This document shows positions 22,104 through 29,605 of a stretch of DNA of 29,647 bases, in pieces. This DNA comes from Clostridiales bacterium (GTDB taxonomy: Bacteria > Bacillota > Clostridia > Oscillospirales > Oscillospiraceae). The stretch is from positions 1 to 29,647 of the forward strand of contig JAAYCC010000016.1 of NCBI GenBank assembly GCA_012729875.1, written 5' to 3'. How positions within the stretch are numbered: position 1 is the stretch's first letter; each line of letters starts with the position of its first letter. A program made the position numbers and the translations under genes. The notes below the pieces were generated by a model. The model searched no databases. It saw nothing but the letters and a program-made list of their open reading frames with translations, and was not told the DNA's origin.

Positions 22104-23402
22104 GTGCTTCAGACGATCCGTAATGCATGGAAAGTAGAGGAGCTTCGAAAAAAGATACTTTTTACTCTTTTCGTCATACTTCTTTATAGACTCGGTAACG
22201 CGATTCCCGTACCGTATGTAAATATCGAGCGGTTGAGCACATACTTTAACCAGCTCGAAAATACCGTTCTTGGACTCCTTAACGTGATGTCCGGAAACGC
22301 ATTTTCCACTGCTACGATTTTTGCACTATCCATCCAGCCATATATCAACGCATCCATTATTATTCAGCTTCTGACCATCGCCATCCCCGCCCTTGAGCGT
22401 CTGCAAAAGGAAGGCGGCGAGGAGGGCAGAAAGAAAATTGCAAGTATAACCCGCTATTCCACTGTAGCGATAGCTCTGATCCAGGGCTTTGCATACTTTA
22501 TGCTAATCCGCAACCAGGGACTCCTGGTTTCCGGCACCGGCATCTGGGAAGCATTTGTCATCGTGCTCACCTTCACGGCGGGCTCCGCACTCATCATGTG
22601 GCTGGGAGAACAGATCACAGAGTTTGGTATCGGAAACGGAATCTCAATTATCCTGTTTGCGAGCATAGTATCCCGCTTCCCCAGCGCAATCATAAACATG
22701 GTGTCCAACGTCTCCGCGGGCAGCATGCACTGGTGGGGCATGGTTCTCCTGCTTTTGGGTGCACTCGCCATCATCGTTCTCATAGTCTATGTGACAAATG
22801 CCGAGCGCAGGATCCCGATCCAGTACTCAAAACGCGTGGTCGGCCGCAAGATGTATGGCGGTCAAAGTACACATCTTCCCATGAAGGTGAATATGTCCGG
22901 CGTTATGCCCATCATCTTTGCTCAGTCAATTGCGTCCCTGCCTGCAACCATATGCATGCTGTTCGGCGTGACGGATGAGAGCGGCGGATTTTGGGGAGGA
23001 TTTCTGAGAGTCTTTAACTCCACCAGCGCCCTTTACGCAGTTTTCTACTTTCTGCTTATCATCTTCTTTGCATACTTCTACTCCACCATCCAGTTTAATC
23101 CGGTGGAGATTGCGAACAACCTGAAGAAGAACGGCGGATTCATTCCGGGCTTCCGTCCGGGCAAGCCCACCAGCGACTATATACAGAAATCACTCAACAA
23201 GATTACCCTGTTTGGCGCAATTTACCTTGGCATTATTGCTGTCGTGCCAATTATTATAAGCATGATCAGCAAAACGGCAGCCAACACCGGTATTTCCCTT
23301 GGCGGCACATCTATAATAATCGTTGTCGGTGTTGCACTTGAGACTGTCCAGGCTCTTGAGGCCCAGATGATCATGCGCAACTACAAGGGATTTCTTGAAT
23401 AA
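22104..23402 (+). CDS. secY: Preprotein translocase subunit SecY
   Basis: A 432-residue SecY, the channel of the SecYEG translocon in the cell membrane, with ten predicted membrane segments. Recognisable parts: LFVILLYRLGNAIPVPYVN, FALSIQPYINASIIIQLL, the cytosolic loop ERRIPIQYSKRVVGRKMYGGQSTHLPMKVNMSGVMPIIFA, FYSTIQFNPVEIANNLKKNGGFIPGFRPGKPT. The start is GTG at 22104 with GGAGGTGG just upstream, at the end of rplO; the frame is open further upstream but overlaps rplO. It works with SecA (5205-7985). Confidence 0.97.
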   Translation: MLQTIRNAWKVEELRKKILFTLFVILLYRLGNAIPVPYVNIERLSTYFNQLENTVLGLLNVMSGNAFSTATIFALSIQPYINASIIIQLLTIAIPALERLQKEGGEEGRKKIASITRYSTVAIALIQGFAYFMLIRNQGLLVSGTGIWEAFVIVLTFTAGSALIMWLGEQITEFGIGNGISIILFASIVSRFPSAIINMVSNVSAGSMHWWGMVLLLLGALAIIVLIVYVTNAERRIPIQYSKRVVGRKMYGGQSTHLPMKVNMSGVMPIIFAQSIASLPATICMLFGVTDESGGFWGGFLRVFNSTSALYAVFYFLLIIFFAYFYSTIQFNPVEIANNLKKNGGFIPGFRPGKPTSDYIQKSLNKITLFGAIYLGIIAVVPIIISMISKTAANTGISLGGTSIIIVVGVALETVQALEAQMIMRNYKGFLE

Positions 23403-23421
23403 TATTTTGGAGGGGAAAAGT

Positions 23422-24054
23422 ATGAAGCTTATACTTTTAGGAGCGCCGGGTGCCGGCAAGGGTACTCAGGCTGAGATACTCAGCCGTATGCTGAATATCC
23501 CCACCATATCCACGGGCAACATCCTCCGCGCTGCAATGAAGAACGGTACCCCCGTAGGTCTCAAGGCAAAGGAGTATGTTGAAAGCGGAAAACTCGTTCC
23601 CGACGATGTCATAATAGGCATCGTCAGGGAACGACTGTCGGAAGATGACTGCAAAAACGGCTACATTTTGGACGGAATGCCCAGAACCATCCCTCAGGCG
23701 GAGGCGCTTGAGAAGGTCGGCATCGACATTGACACAGCGCTCTCCATCGAGATCTCCGACGAGACCATCATCGAGCGCATGGCCGGCCGCCGCACCTGCA
23801 AGGACTGCAGCACCACCTTCCATATAGTTTCCAATCCTCCCAAAGTCGAGGGGAAGTGCGACAACTGCGGTGGCGAACTTGTTATACGCAAGGACGATTC
23901 ACCCGAGACCGTTAAGGCCAGACTTGCCACTTATCACACCGAGACAGAACCGCTTAAAGATTTCTACTCAAAGCGGGGAAAGCTGAAAACGGTTGACAAC
24001 CAGGCCACTGTCGAGCAGACAACGGCCGAAGTCAAGAAGGCTCTGGGTCTATGA
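23422..24054 (+). CDS. adk: Adenylate kinase, zinc-binding lid type
   Basis: A 210-residue kinase making 2 ADP from ATP and AMP. P-loop GAPGAGKGTQ (7-16), AMP-binding TISTGNILR (28-36), and DGMPRT (84-89; DGFPRT is more usual). The LID carries Cys126, Cys129, Cys146 and Cys149, a four-cysteine zinc site typical of Gram-positive enzymes. ATG at 23422 has GGAGGGG upstream, 19 nt after secY. The stop overlaps the map start by 4 nt (ATGA). Confidence 0.97.
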   Translation: MKLILLGAPGAGKGTQAEILSRMLNIPTISTGNILRAAMKNGTPVGLKAKEYVESGKLVPDDVIIGIVRERLSEDDCKNGYILDGMPRTIPQAEALEKVGIDIDTALSIEISDETIIERMAGRRTCKDCSTTFHIVSNPPKVEGKCDNCGGELVIRKDDSPETVKARLATYHTETEPLKDFYSKRGKLKTVDNQATVEQTTAEVKKALGL

Positions 24055-24812
24055 GCATGATCACCGTAAAGACCCCACGGGAAATAGAGCTTATGCGCGT
24101 TGCGGGGAGGATTACCGCGGCAGCCCGCTCTGTCGGGCGGGAGATGGTTTCCCCAGGCGTTACAACCCACGAAATAGACAGAGAAATTCATAAGTTCATC
24201 AAAAAGTCAGGCGCCGTGCCGTCCTTTCTAGGCTATGGCGGATTTCCCGGAAGCGCCTGTATTTCGGTGAATGAAGAGGTCATTCACGGTATTCCCGGAC
24301 CGCGCACAGTCAATGAGGGCGACATAGTCAGCATAGACGTCGGCGCGTACATCGGCGGATACCACGGTGACTGCTGCGGCACCTTCGGTGCAGGAGAGAT
24401 CTCCGAGGAGGACATAAAGCTCATCGAGGTTACGAGACAGAGCTTCTTCGAGGGAATCAAGTATGCAAAGGTGGGCTGCCGCATCTCCGATATCTCGCAT
24501 GCAATCCAGGAATATGTGGAGAGCTTCGGCTACTCCCTCGTTCGTGAATATGTGGGCCACGGTATCGGCAGAAATCTCCACGAAGCTCCCGAAGTCCCTA
24601 ACTACGGCGACCCGGGGCACGGACCGCGCCTTGTCAAGGGCATGACTATCGCCATTGAGCCTATGGTCATCATGGGTAAACGCGATGTTCTTGTTTTGGA
24701 CAACGATTGGACAGTAGTCACAGTCGATGGCAGTAAAGCGGCTCACTATGAGAACACCGTCCTTATTACAGACGGTGAGCCGGAGATACTGACCATGGCG
24801 GAGGATTTGTAA
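24051..24812 (+). CDS. map: Methionine aminopeptidase, type I
   Basis: A 253-residue enzyme removing the N-terminal methionine from new proteins. The pita-bread fold residues are in place: His79 (VIHGIP), and metal ligands Asp96, Asp107, His170, Glu203 and Glu234. It lacks the N-terminal SEC-C-like zinc extension found in some bacterial forms. Start at 24051 overlaps the adk stop; an ATG two codons later (24057) is an alternative. No strong ribosome binding site is seen, so translation is probably coupled to adk. Confidence 0.97.
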   Translation: MSMITVKTPREIELMRVAGRITAAARSVGREMVSPGVTTHEIDREIHKFIKKSGAVPSFLGYGGFPGSACISVNEEVIHGIPGPRTVNEGDIVSIDVGAYIGGYHGDCCGTFGAGEISEEDIKLIEVTRQSFFEGIKYAKVGCRISDISHAIQEYVESFGYSLVREYVGHGIGRNLHEAPEVPNYGDPGHGPRLVKGMTIAIEPMVIMGKRDVLVLDNDWTVVTVDGSKAAHYENTVLITDGEPEILTMAEDL

Positions 24813-25085
24813 ATGGGGGCCGCAAGGTTGCCCGACATCGTTTTCTCCACTGCCGGTCACGACAGGGGAACAGTGTATCTGCTTCTTGAAAGTGACGGCA
24901 GAACCGCCGTTTTAGTAGACGGCAGGACGAGAAAGCTCACAAACCCCAAAAGAAAAAACTTGAAACACATCAGTAAAATTCGATTGGGTACCCCTGAAAC
25001 AATTGCCGAGGCTATTACCAAAGGCAGCCTGACAGACAGTCAGATCAGAAAAGAGCTCGCGAAAATCGCGACGACGTCGGAATGA
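24813..25085 (+). CDS. KOW-domain RNA-binding protein (L14e-like)
   Basis: A 90-residue basic protein. The N half (DIVFSTAGHDRGTVYLLLESDGRTAVLVDGRTRKLTNPKRKNLKHISKI) has the form of a KOW/SH3-like RNA-binding domain, resembling archaeal and eukaryotic L14e/L6e-type proteins. I know such genes from clostridial spc operons at this place between map and infA, annotated only as KOW-domain RNA-binding protein; the function is not known. Its ATG directly abuts the map stop codon, so coupled translation is likely. The C-terminal 30 residues are helical and charged (AEAITKGSLTDSQIRKELAK). Confidence 0.8.
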   Translation: MGAARLPDIVFSTAGHDRGTVYLLLESDGRTAVLVDGRTRKLTNPKRKNLKHISKIRLGTPETIAEAITKGSLTDSQIRKELAKIATTSE

Positions 25086-25104
25086 CTTAGGAGGGAAATT
25101 CAGC

Positions 25105-25323
25105 TTGTCAAAAGACGATGTAATTGAATTCGAGGGCACAGTGGTTGAAGCACTGCCCAACACGATGTTCCAGGTAGATATCGGAAACGGCCATACAATT
25201 CTGGCTCATATTTCCGGAAAGCTGCGTATGAACTTCATCCGGATACTCCCGGGGGACAAGGTCACCGTACAGATGTCACCATACGACCTGACACGCGGAA
25301 GAATTACCTGGAGAAGCAAATAA
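25105..25323 (+). CDS. infA: Translation initiation factor IF-1
   Basis: A 72-residue IF-1, the invariant length: SKDDVIEFEGTVVEALPNTMFQVDIGNGHTILAHISGKLRMNFIRILPGDKVTVQMSPYDLTRGRITWRSK, a single S1-type OB-fold. It binds the ribosomal A site with IF-2 and IF-3. The start codon is TTG (25105), placed by AGGAGGG 9 nt upstream and by the conserved first residues; no ATG is available. A rare start on an initiation factor gene is notable. Confidence 0.97.
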   Translation: MSKDDVIEFEGTVVEALPNTMFQVDIGNGHTILAHISGKLRMNFIRILPGDKVTVQMSPYDLTRGRITWRSK

Positions 25324-25336
25324 TGGAGGTTTGATT

Positions 25337-25450
25337 ATGAAAGTAAGACCGTCCGTAAAGCCCATGTGTGAAAAGTGCAAGGTCATCAAGCGCAAGGGCA
25401 AGGTAATGGTTATCTGCGAAAATCCCAAACACAAGCAGAGACAGGGCTGA
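25337..25450 (+). CDS. rpmJ: 50S ribosomal protein L36, zinc type
   Basis: A 37-residue protein: KVRPSVKPMCEKCKVIKRKGKVMVICENPKHKQRQG. Cys11, Cys14, Cys27 and His32 form the zinc site of the C+ type. The smallest protein of the large subunit. GGAGGT precedes the ATG at 25337; 13 nt after infA, as in most bacteria. A 114-nt gap with three hairpins follows. Confidence 0.97.
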   Translation: MKVRPSVKPMCEKCKVIKRKGKVMVICENPKHKQRQG

Positions 25451-25564
25451 GCAGGTTGCCCATATTAACCTGTTACGCAAATAATTTTTGCGTATTTCTG
25501 TAAGCACAAACACTTTGCGGCCGGAAGGACCCGCCGCATCATGCGAAAGGAATGATTAAAAAGT
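25451..25564 (+). promoter_or_regulatory. Hairpin-rich gap between rpmJ and rpsM
   Basis: This 114-nt gap holds three hairpins: CAGGTT/AACCTG (25452-25472), TACGCAAA/TTTGCGTA (25474-25494, followed by TTTCTG), and TGCGGC/GCCGCA (25516-25538). The second has a short T-run and could be a weak terminator separating spc from alpha genes. No clear promoter for rpsM is visible. The rpsM ribosome binding site (AAAGGAATG) is weak compared with the others. Confidence 0.4.
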
Positions 25565-25933
25565 ATGGCACGTATTGCCGGAGTTGACCTGCCGAAGGAC
25601 AAGAGAATCGAAATTGGTCTCACCTACGTTTACGGCATTGGCAGAACCAGCGCAAACAAGATACTCGAGCAGACCGGAATCGACCCCAATACCCGCGTCA
25701 AAGACCTGACAGAGGAAGACGAGGCCAAGCTGCGTGAGTGCATCGACAACAACTACACCGTTGAGGGCGATCTTCGCCGCAGGACTGCGCTTGATATCAA
25801 GCGTCTGACCGAGATCGGCAGCTACCGTGGTCTGCGCCACAGAAGGGGACTCCCTGTCCGCGGTCAGAGGAGCAAAACCAACGCTCGCACCCGCAAGGGC
25901 CCGAAGCGCACTATTGCCAACAAGAAGAAGTAA
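25565..25933 (+). CDS. rpsM: 30S ribosomal protein S13
   Basis: A 122-residue S13: ARIAGVDLPKDKRIEIGLTYVYGIGRTSANKILEQTGIDPNTRVKDLTEEDEAKLRECI, then YRGLRHRRGLPVRGQRSKTNARTRKGPKRTIANKKK. It sits in the 30S head, bridges to L5, and its basic tail reaches the P-site tRNA. Standard length; first gene of the alpha-type group. rpsK follows after 16 nt. Confidence 0.98.
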   Translation: MARIAGVDLPKDKRIEIGLTYVYGIGRTSANKILEQTGIDPNTRVKDLTEEDEAKLRECIDNNYTVEGDLRRRTALDIKRLTEIGSYRGLRHRRGLPVRGQRSKTNARTRKGPKRTIANKKK

Positions 25934-25949
25934 GGGAGGGAACGAATAA

Positions 25950-26345
25950 ATGGCAGCACCCAAGAAAAAGGTTAGAACACGCCGCAGAGAGCGTAAGAAC
26001 ATTGAAAAGGGAGTCGTTCATATCAGTTCCTCCTTTAACAATACTATGGTCACCGTCACCGATATGGCAGGCAACGCCATATCATGGGCTTCTGCGGGCG
26101 GAATGGGCTTCCGCGGAAGCAAAAAGTCCACTCCTTTTGCGGCTCAGACAGCAGCTGAGACCGCTTCAAAGGCGGCTATGGAGCATGGGCTTAAAACTGT
26201 TGAGGTTTATGTCAAGGGCCCCGGCTCGGGACGTGAAGCAGCCATACGCGCACTTCAGACGGCAGGACTTGAGGTTACCCTCATAAAGGATGTAACCCCA
26301 ATTCCTCACAATGGCTGCCGTCCGCCGAAGCGCCGCCGCGTTTAA
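25950..26345 (+). CDS. rpsK: 30S ribosomal protein S11
   Basis: A 131-residue S11: KKKVRTRRRERKNIEKGVVHISSSFNNTMVTVTDMAGNAISWASAGGMGFRGSKKSTPFAAQ, then GPGSGREAAIRALQTAGLEVTLIKDVTPIPHNGCRPPKRRRV. It forms part of the platform near the Shine-Dalgarno helix. GGGAGGGAA precedes the ATG. Standard in length and order. Confidence 0.98.
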   Translation: MAAPKKKVRTRRRERKNIEKGVVHISSSFNNTMVTVTDMAGNAISWASAGGMGFRGSKKSTPFAAQTAAETASKAAMEHGLKTVEVYVKGPGSGREAAIRALQTAGLEVTLIKDVTPIPHNGCRPPKRRRV

Positions 26346-26366
26346 TTAAGGGAGGAGAAAGTAATT

Positions 26367-26978
26367 ATGGCAAAGAATATGCAACCAATAGTCAAGCGTT
26401 GTAAGCAGCTTGACATTTCTCCTGCCGTCATGGGTTATACCTCCAAGACCAAGAGCAGTACGATACGCAACCCAAAGGCACAGATGCGCAGGAAGCAGAG
26501 CGAGTATTCGACTCAGCTCAAAGAAAAGCAGAAGGTCAAGTTTATATACGGCATTCTTGAAAAGCAGTTCCGTTTATACTACGATAAAGCGGCAGCGGCA
26601 CCCGGAATCACCGGTGAAGTTCTGCTGACTACCATTGAACGCCGCCTGGACAACGTCGTGTTCCGTCTCGGTTTTGCGATGACCCGCCGCGAGGCCCGCC
26701 AGGCAGTCAACCACGGTCACTTTACCGTTAACGGCAAGCGTGTAGATATTCCCTCTTACCTCGTATCTCCCGGCGACGTTATCGAGGTCTGCGAGAGGAG
26801 CCGCAACTCGGCCATGTTCAAGAGACTGCTCGGCGAGGACGCAGCTATTGTCGTTCCTCCCCAGTGGCTTGAGCGCGACAAGAATTCTCTGGTCGGCAAG
26901 GTAGTGAAAATGCCTGTCAGAGAAGACATTGACTTCCCCGTAGAGGAGCATCTGATTGTCGAGTTGTACTCTAAATAA
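26367..26978 (+). CDS. rpsD: 30S ribosomal protein S4
   Basis: A 203-residue S4 with an S4 RNA-binding domain (ERRLDNVVFRLGFAMTRREARQAVNHGHFTVNGKRVDIPSYLVSPGDVIEV). The N-terminal region has a single cysteine (VKRCKQL), so it is the zinc-free form. S4 starts 30S assembly and in E. coli represses the alpha operon. In Bacillus rpsD is elsewhere on the chromosome; here it is inside the alpha group, as in many Clostridia and in E. coli. GGGAGGAG precedes the ATG. Confidence 0.98.
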   Translation: MAKNMQPIVKRCKQLDISPAVMGYTSKTKSSTIRNPKAQMRRKQSEYSTQLKEKQKVKFIYGILEKQFRLYYDKAAAAPGITGEVLLTTIERRLDNVVFRLGFAMTRREARQAVNHGHFTVNGKRVDIPSYLVSPGDVIEVCERSRNSAMFKRLLGEDAAIVVPPQWLERDKNSLVGKVVKMPVREDIDFPVEEHLIVELYSK

Positions 26979-27056
26979 AAGGGAGACCCTCAAAATTGGT
27001 AAGCTGATCAAAAAAGGCGCGTTTTCGCGCCAACTCAGAAGGAGGGTATATTTATC

Positions 27057-28007
27057 ATGATTGAGATAGAAAAGCCGCGCATTGAGTGTATTGAATCGCC
27101 TGCGGACGAGTCCTATGGCAAGTTTATAGTTGAGCCTTTGGAGCGCGGTTACGGTACGACCTTGGGTAACTCTCTCCGCAGAGTGCTGCTCTCCTCTCTA
27201 CCCGGGATAGCGGTCACTTCAATCAGAATTGCCGGCATCCAGCACGAGTTTTCTACAATTCCCGGTGTTAAAGAGGACGTCACAGAAATAGTCCTCAATG
27301 TAAAGGGAATCATCATGAAGCTCCACTGTGACGGTCCCAAGACCGTTTACATCGAAGCCAGCGGCGAAGGAGAAGTTACCGCCGGTGATATCAAGGCAGA
27401 CGCTGATGTCGAGGTGTTAAACCCCGACCTGCACATTGCGACCCTTGATACCGACGGCAGTTTGAGTATGGAATTGGTCGTGGATCACGGCCGCGGATAT
27501 GTTGTTGCAGAAAAGAATAAGGGCGCACAGCAGATTATCGGAACTATTCCGGTAGACTCCGTATACTCGCCCGTGCTCAAGGTCAATTATGCAGTTGAAA
27601 ATACCCGTGTTGGCAACAGAACGGACTATGACAAGCTGACGATCGAAGTCTGGACGGACAAGACCATCAGCCCGCGTGACGCCGTTTCTCTGGGCGCAAA
27701 GATACTCTGTGACCACTTCCAGCTGTTCACTGACCTGTCAGAGACGATCAGCAATGAGTCCACAGTCAAGGAGAAAGTCGAGACTCAGCGCGACAAGGTC
27801 CTTGAGATGACCATTGAAGAGCTGGATCTTTCCGTCCGCAGCTTCAACTGCCTGAAGCGTGCCAACATCAATACCGTTGAGGATCTTATCGGCAAGACGC
27901 AGGACGAAATGATCAAGGTTCGCAACCTCGGTCGGAAGTCTCTGGAAGAAGTCGAGCATAAGCTCGCAATGATGGGATTGGCGCTTGCCAGCAACGACAA
28001 CAACTGA
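27057..28007 (+). CDS. rpoA: DNA-directed RNA polymerase subunit alpha
   Basis: A 316-residue alpha subunit. The N-terminal domain (FIVEPLERGYGTTLGNSLRRVLLSSLPGIAVTSIRI) drives dimer formation and assembly of the polymerase. The C-terminal domain from about residue 248 (IEELDLSVRSFNCLKRANINTVEDLIGKTQDEMIKVRNLGRKSLEEVEHKLAMMGLAL) binds UP elements and activators. AGGAGGG precedes the ATG. 78 nt separate it from rpsD, with a GC-rich hairpin (27016-27031) but no U-tract. Confidence 0.98.
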   Translation: MIEIEKPRIECIESPADESYGKFIVEPLERGYGTTLGNSLRRVLLSSLPGIAVTSIRIAGIQHEFSTIPGVKEDVTEIVLNVKGIIMKLHCDGPKTVYIEASGEGEVTAGDIKADADVEVLNPDLHIATLDTDGSLSMELVVDHGRGYVVAEKNKGAQQIIGTIPVDSVYSPVLKVNYAVENTRVGNRTDYDKLTIEVWTDKTISPRDAVSLGAKILCDHFQLFTDLSETISNESTVKEKVETQRDKVLEMTIEELDLSVRSFNCLKRANINTVEDLIGKTQDEMIKVRNLGRKSLEEVEHKLAMMGLALASNDNN

Positions 28008-28054
28008 CTCGACAAATAAAAACCTTTTATACTCTAACAAGGAGGAAAACCGGA

Positions 28055-28396
28055 ATGCCTACCAACAGGAAGCTCGGCAAGACCACCGATGCGCGCATGG
28101 CTATGCTCAGACAGCAGGTTACGGATCTTCTGGACAACGGCCGTATGGAGACAACCATTACCCGCGCAAAGGAAATTGGGCCTTTGACCGAGAAGATGAT
28201 AACTCTCGGAAAGAACAATTCTTTGGCAAACTACCGCAGTGCGCTCTCTTTCATTACAAGAGAGGATGTTACAAAGAAGCTGTTTGACGAAATTGCGCCC
28301 AAATATGCCGACCGTAACGGCGGTTACACCCGCATCTATCGCGTTGGACCACGCCGCGGGGACGCAGCTGAGATGGCTATCATCGAGCTTGTGTAA
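28055..28396 (+). CDS. rplQ: 50S ribosomal protein L17
   Basis: A 113-residue L17: LGKTTDARMAMLRQQVTDLLDNGRMETTITRAKEIGPLTEKMITLGKN, then KKLFDEIAPKYADRNGGYTRIYRVGPRRGDAAEMAIIELV. It surrounds the exit tunnel with L22 and L32. The common second residues (RKLGR) here read TNRKLGKTTDAR. AAGGAGGAAA precedes the ATG. Last gene of the cluster; the ECF transporter genes that often follow in Firmicutes are absent. Confidence 0.98.
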   Translation: MPTNRKLGKTTDARMAMLRQQVTDLLDNGRMETTITRAKEIGPLTEKMITLGKNNSLANYRSALSFITREDVTKKLFDEIAPKYADRNGGYTRIYRVGPRRGDAAEMAIIELV

Positions 28397-28403
28397 TATC
28401 TAT

Positions 28404-28438
28404 AATCCGGCTATGGAAAACCATAGCCGGATTTTTGT
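28404..28438 (+). terminator. Intrinsic terminator of the ribosomal protein cluster
   Basis: A perfect 13-bp stem (AATCCGGCTATGG / CCATAGCCGGATT) with an AAAA loop, followed by TTTTG. It starts 8 nt after the rplQ stop codon. It is the strongest terminator in the window and marks the end of the S10-spc-alpha unit. Confidence 0.95.
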
Positions 28439-28544
28439 TGCGGATTTTGTGATAATAATGGTTACTATGGGTATCTGAGCCATATTCAGAGCTTATGCCA
28501 TAAAAACCTCAGCTGTTTCACACTGTGGGTCATGAACCGGCGTA

Positions 28545-28573
28545 TTGTCACAGAACCCGATCGGTAATACAAT
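28545..28573 (+). promoter_or_regulatory. Promoter of the nitroreductase-family gene
   Basis: TTGTCA (28545-28550) and TACAAT (28568-28573) with a 17-bp spacer, lying 33 nt before the start codon. Each box has one change from the sigma-A consensus. A TSS near 28580 gives a leader of about 26 nt with the AAAGGAG site. Confidence 0.7.
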
Positions 28574-28605
28574 CTGACAAATAGGTTTGAAAGGAGACAT
28601 CTGCA

Positions 28606-29115
28606 ATGGATTTTGAGAAGCTGGTCAAGGAGCGATATTCGCTCCGCAAATACTCAAATAGGCCGGTGGAGAGGGAAAAGCTTGACCTCATTCTTGAGTC
28701 AGCACGGGTAGCGCCGACGGCAAAAAACATTCAGCCACACTATTTGCTTGTTCTGCAAAGTGAGGAGGCACGCAAAAAGGCGGACGCGTGTATGGGTTCC
28801 CACTTTGATGCCCCGCTTATGATAATAGTGTCCTACGACCCCTCCGCCGAGTTTGTCCGCGAAGACGGGCAGCGCTTTGGAGAGATCGACGCAACAATCG
28901 CAGCCACACAAATGCTGCTGCAGGCGGCAGATATTGGAGTTGGCAGCTGCTATGTGGGGCTTTTTGATAAAAATGCACTTAAACAGAGCTTCGAGGAGCT
29001 TTCGGGACTGTCGCCGACCGCCGTTTTGTGCTTTGGCTATCCCGACGAGGGTGCCCATCCGTCCAGGCTGCATGGCGACAGAAGGAGCATTGACAAGATG
29101 GTGAAGTCTTTATAA
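28606..29115 (+). CDS. Nitroreductase-family FMN protein
   Basis: A 169-residue member of the nitroreductase fold. RYSLRKYSNRPV (9-20) and ESARVAPTAKNIQPHYLLVL (31-50) are the usual FMN-contacting start, and AATQMLLQAADIGVGSCYVGLFD (103-125) is the conserved central helix; LCFGYPDE closes the core. It is short for the family but complete. Such enzymes are FMN-dependent, oxygen-insensitive reductases of nitro compounds, quinones or flavins; the natural substrate cannot be told. It has its own promoter and an AAAGGAG site, and stands alone between the ribosomal terminator and spoVAC. Confidence 0.88.
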   Translation: MDFEKLVKERYSLRKYSNRPVEREKLDLILESARVAPTAKNIQPHYLLVLQSEEARKKADACMGSHFDAPLMIIVSYDPSAEFVREDGQRFGEIDATIAATQMLLQAADIGVGSCYVGLFDKNALKQSFEELSGLSPTAVLCFGYPDEGAHPSRLHGDRRSIDKMVKSL

Positions 29116-29146
29116 CGCAGCTCCGATAAGTCTGTGAGCTCCGAAA

Positions 29147-29599
29147 TTACAGTGTCGACACAAGCCAATAAATGAGGCCGTACACAACGCTTGCCGAGGT
29201 GCCGTAGACGATTACCGGACCGGCTATTATGAACATTTTTGCTCCCGTACCGGTGACAAGCCCCTCTGTCTTGAATTCCAGAGCTGGAGAGACCATCGCA
29301 TTGGCAAAGCCGGTTATGGGGACCAAGGTGCCTGCGCCGCCGAATTTGGCGATGTCGTCGTAGGCGCCAAGACCTGTGAGCAGTGCGCCGAGGAATACGA
29401 GGGTCATGCTCATCAGAGTTCCCCTGAGATCTTTTGAGAGATCGAGAAGACCGTAGAGCATGAACAGCGCCTGCCCGACACAGCAGATCAGGCCGCCCAC
29501 GAGAAATGCCTTTAACGTGTCTACAAAAGTGTTGGAGTTCGGTGATTTTTTCTTGACGAACTCCGCGTATTGCCCCTTTGACATTTTAAAATACTGCAA
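29147..29599 (-). CDS. spoVAC: Stage V sporulation protein AC
   Basis: A 150-residue membrane protein matching SpoVAC: FLVGGLICCVGQALFMLYGL, LVFLGALLTGLGAYDDIAKFGGAGTLVPITGFANAMVSPALEFKTEGLVTGTGAKMFIIAGPVIVYGTSASVVYGLIYWLV, with about four to five membrane segments. SpoVA proteins form the channel moving dipicolinic acid into the forespore and out at germination, and SpoVAC behaves as a mechanosensitive channel in Bacillus. I prefer the TTG start at 29599 with GGGAGG 5 nt upstream; an ATG at 29584 is the alternative, but is 20 nt from that site. The usual next genes spoVAD and spoVAE are not downstream. Confidence 0.9.
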   Translation of the reverse strand: MQYFKMSKGQYAEFVKKKSPNSNTFVDTLKAFLVGGLICCVGQALFMLYGLLDLSKDLRGTLMSMTLVFLGALLTGLGAYDDIAKFGGAGTLVPITGFANAMVSPALEFKTEGLVTGTGAKMFIIAGPVIVYGTSASVVYGLIYWLVSTL

Positions 29600-29605
29600 A
29601 TAATC

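Noticed and set aside
27016..27031. GGCGCG-TTTT-CGCGCC hairpin before rpoA as a terminator
   Set aside because: No U-tract follows on the plus strand (AACTC). The A-run lies before it, so it would terminate only on the minus strand, where no gene is present.
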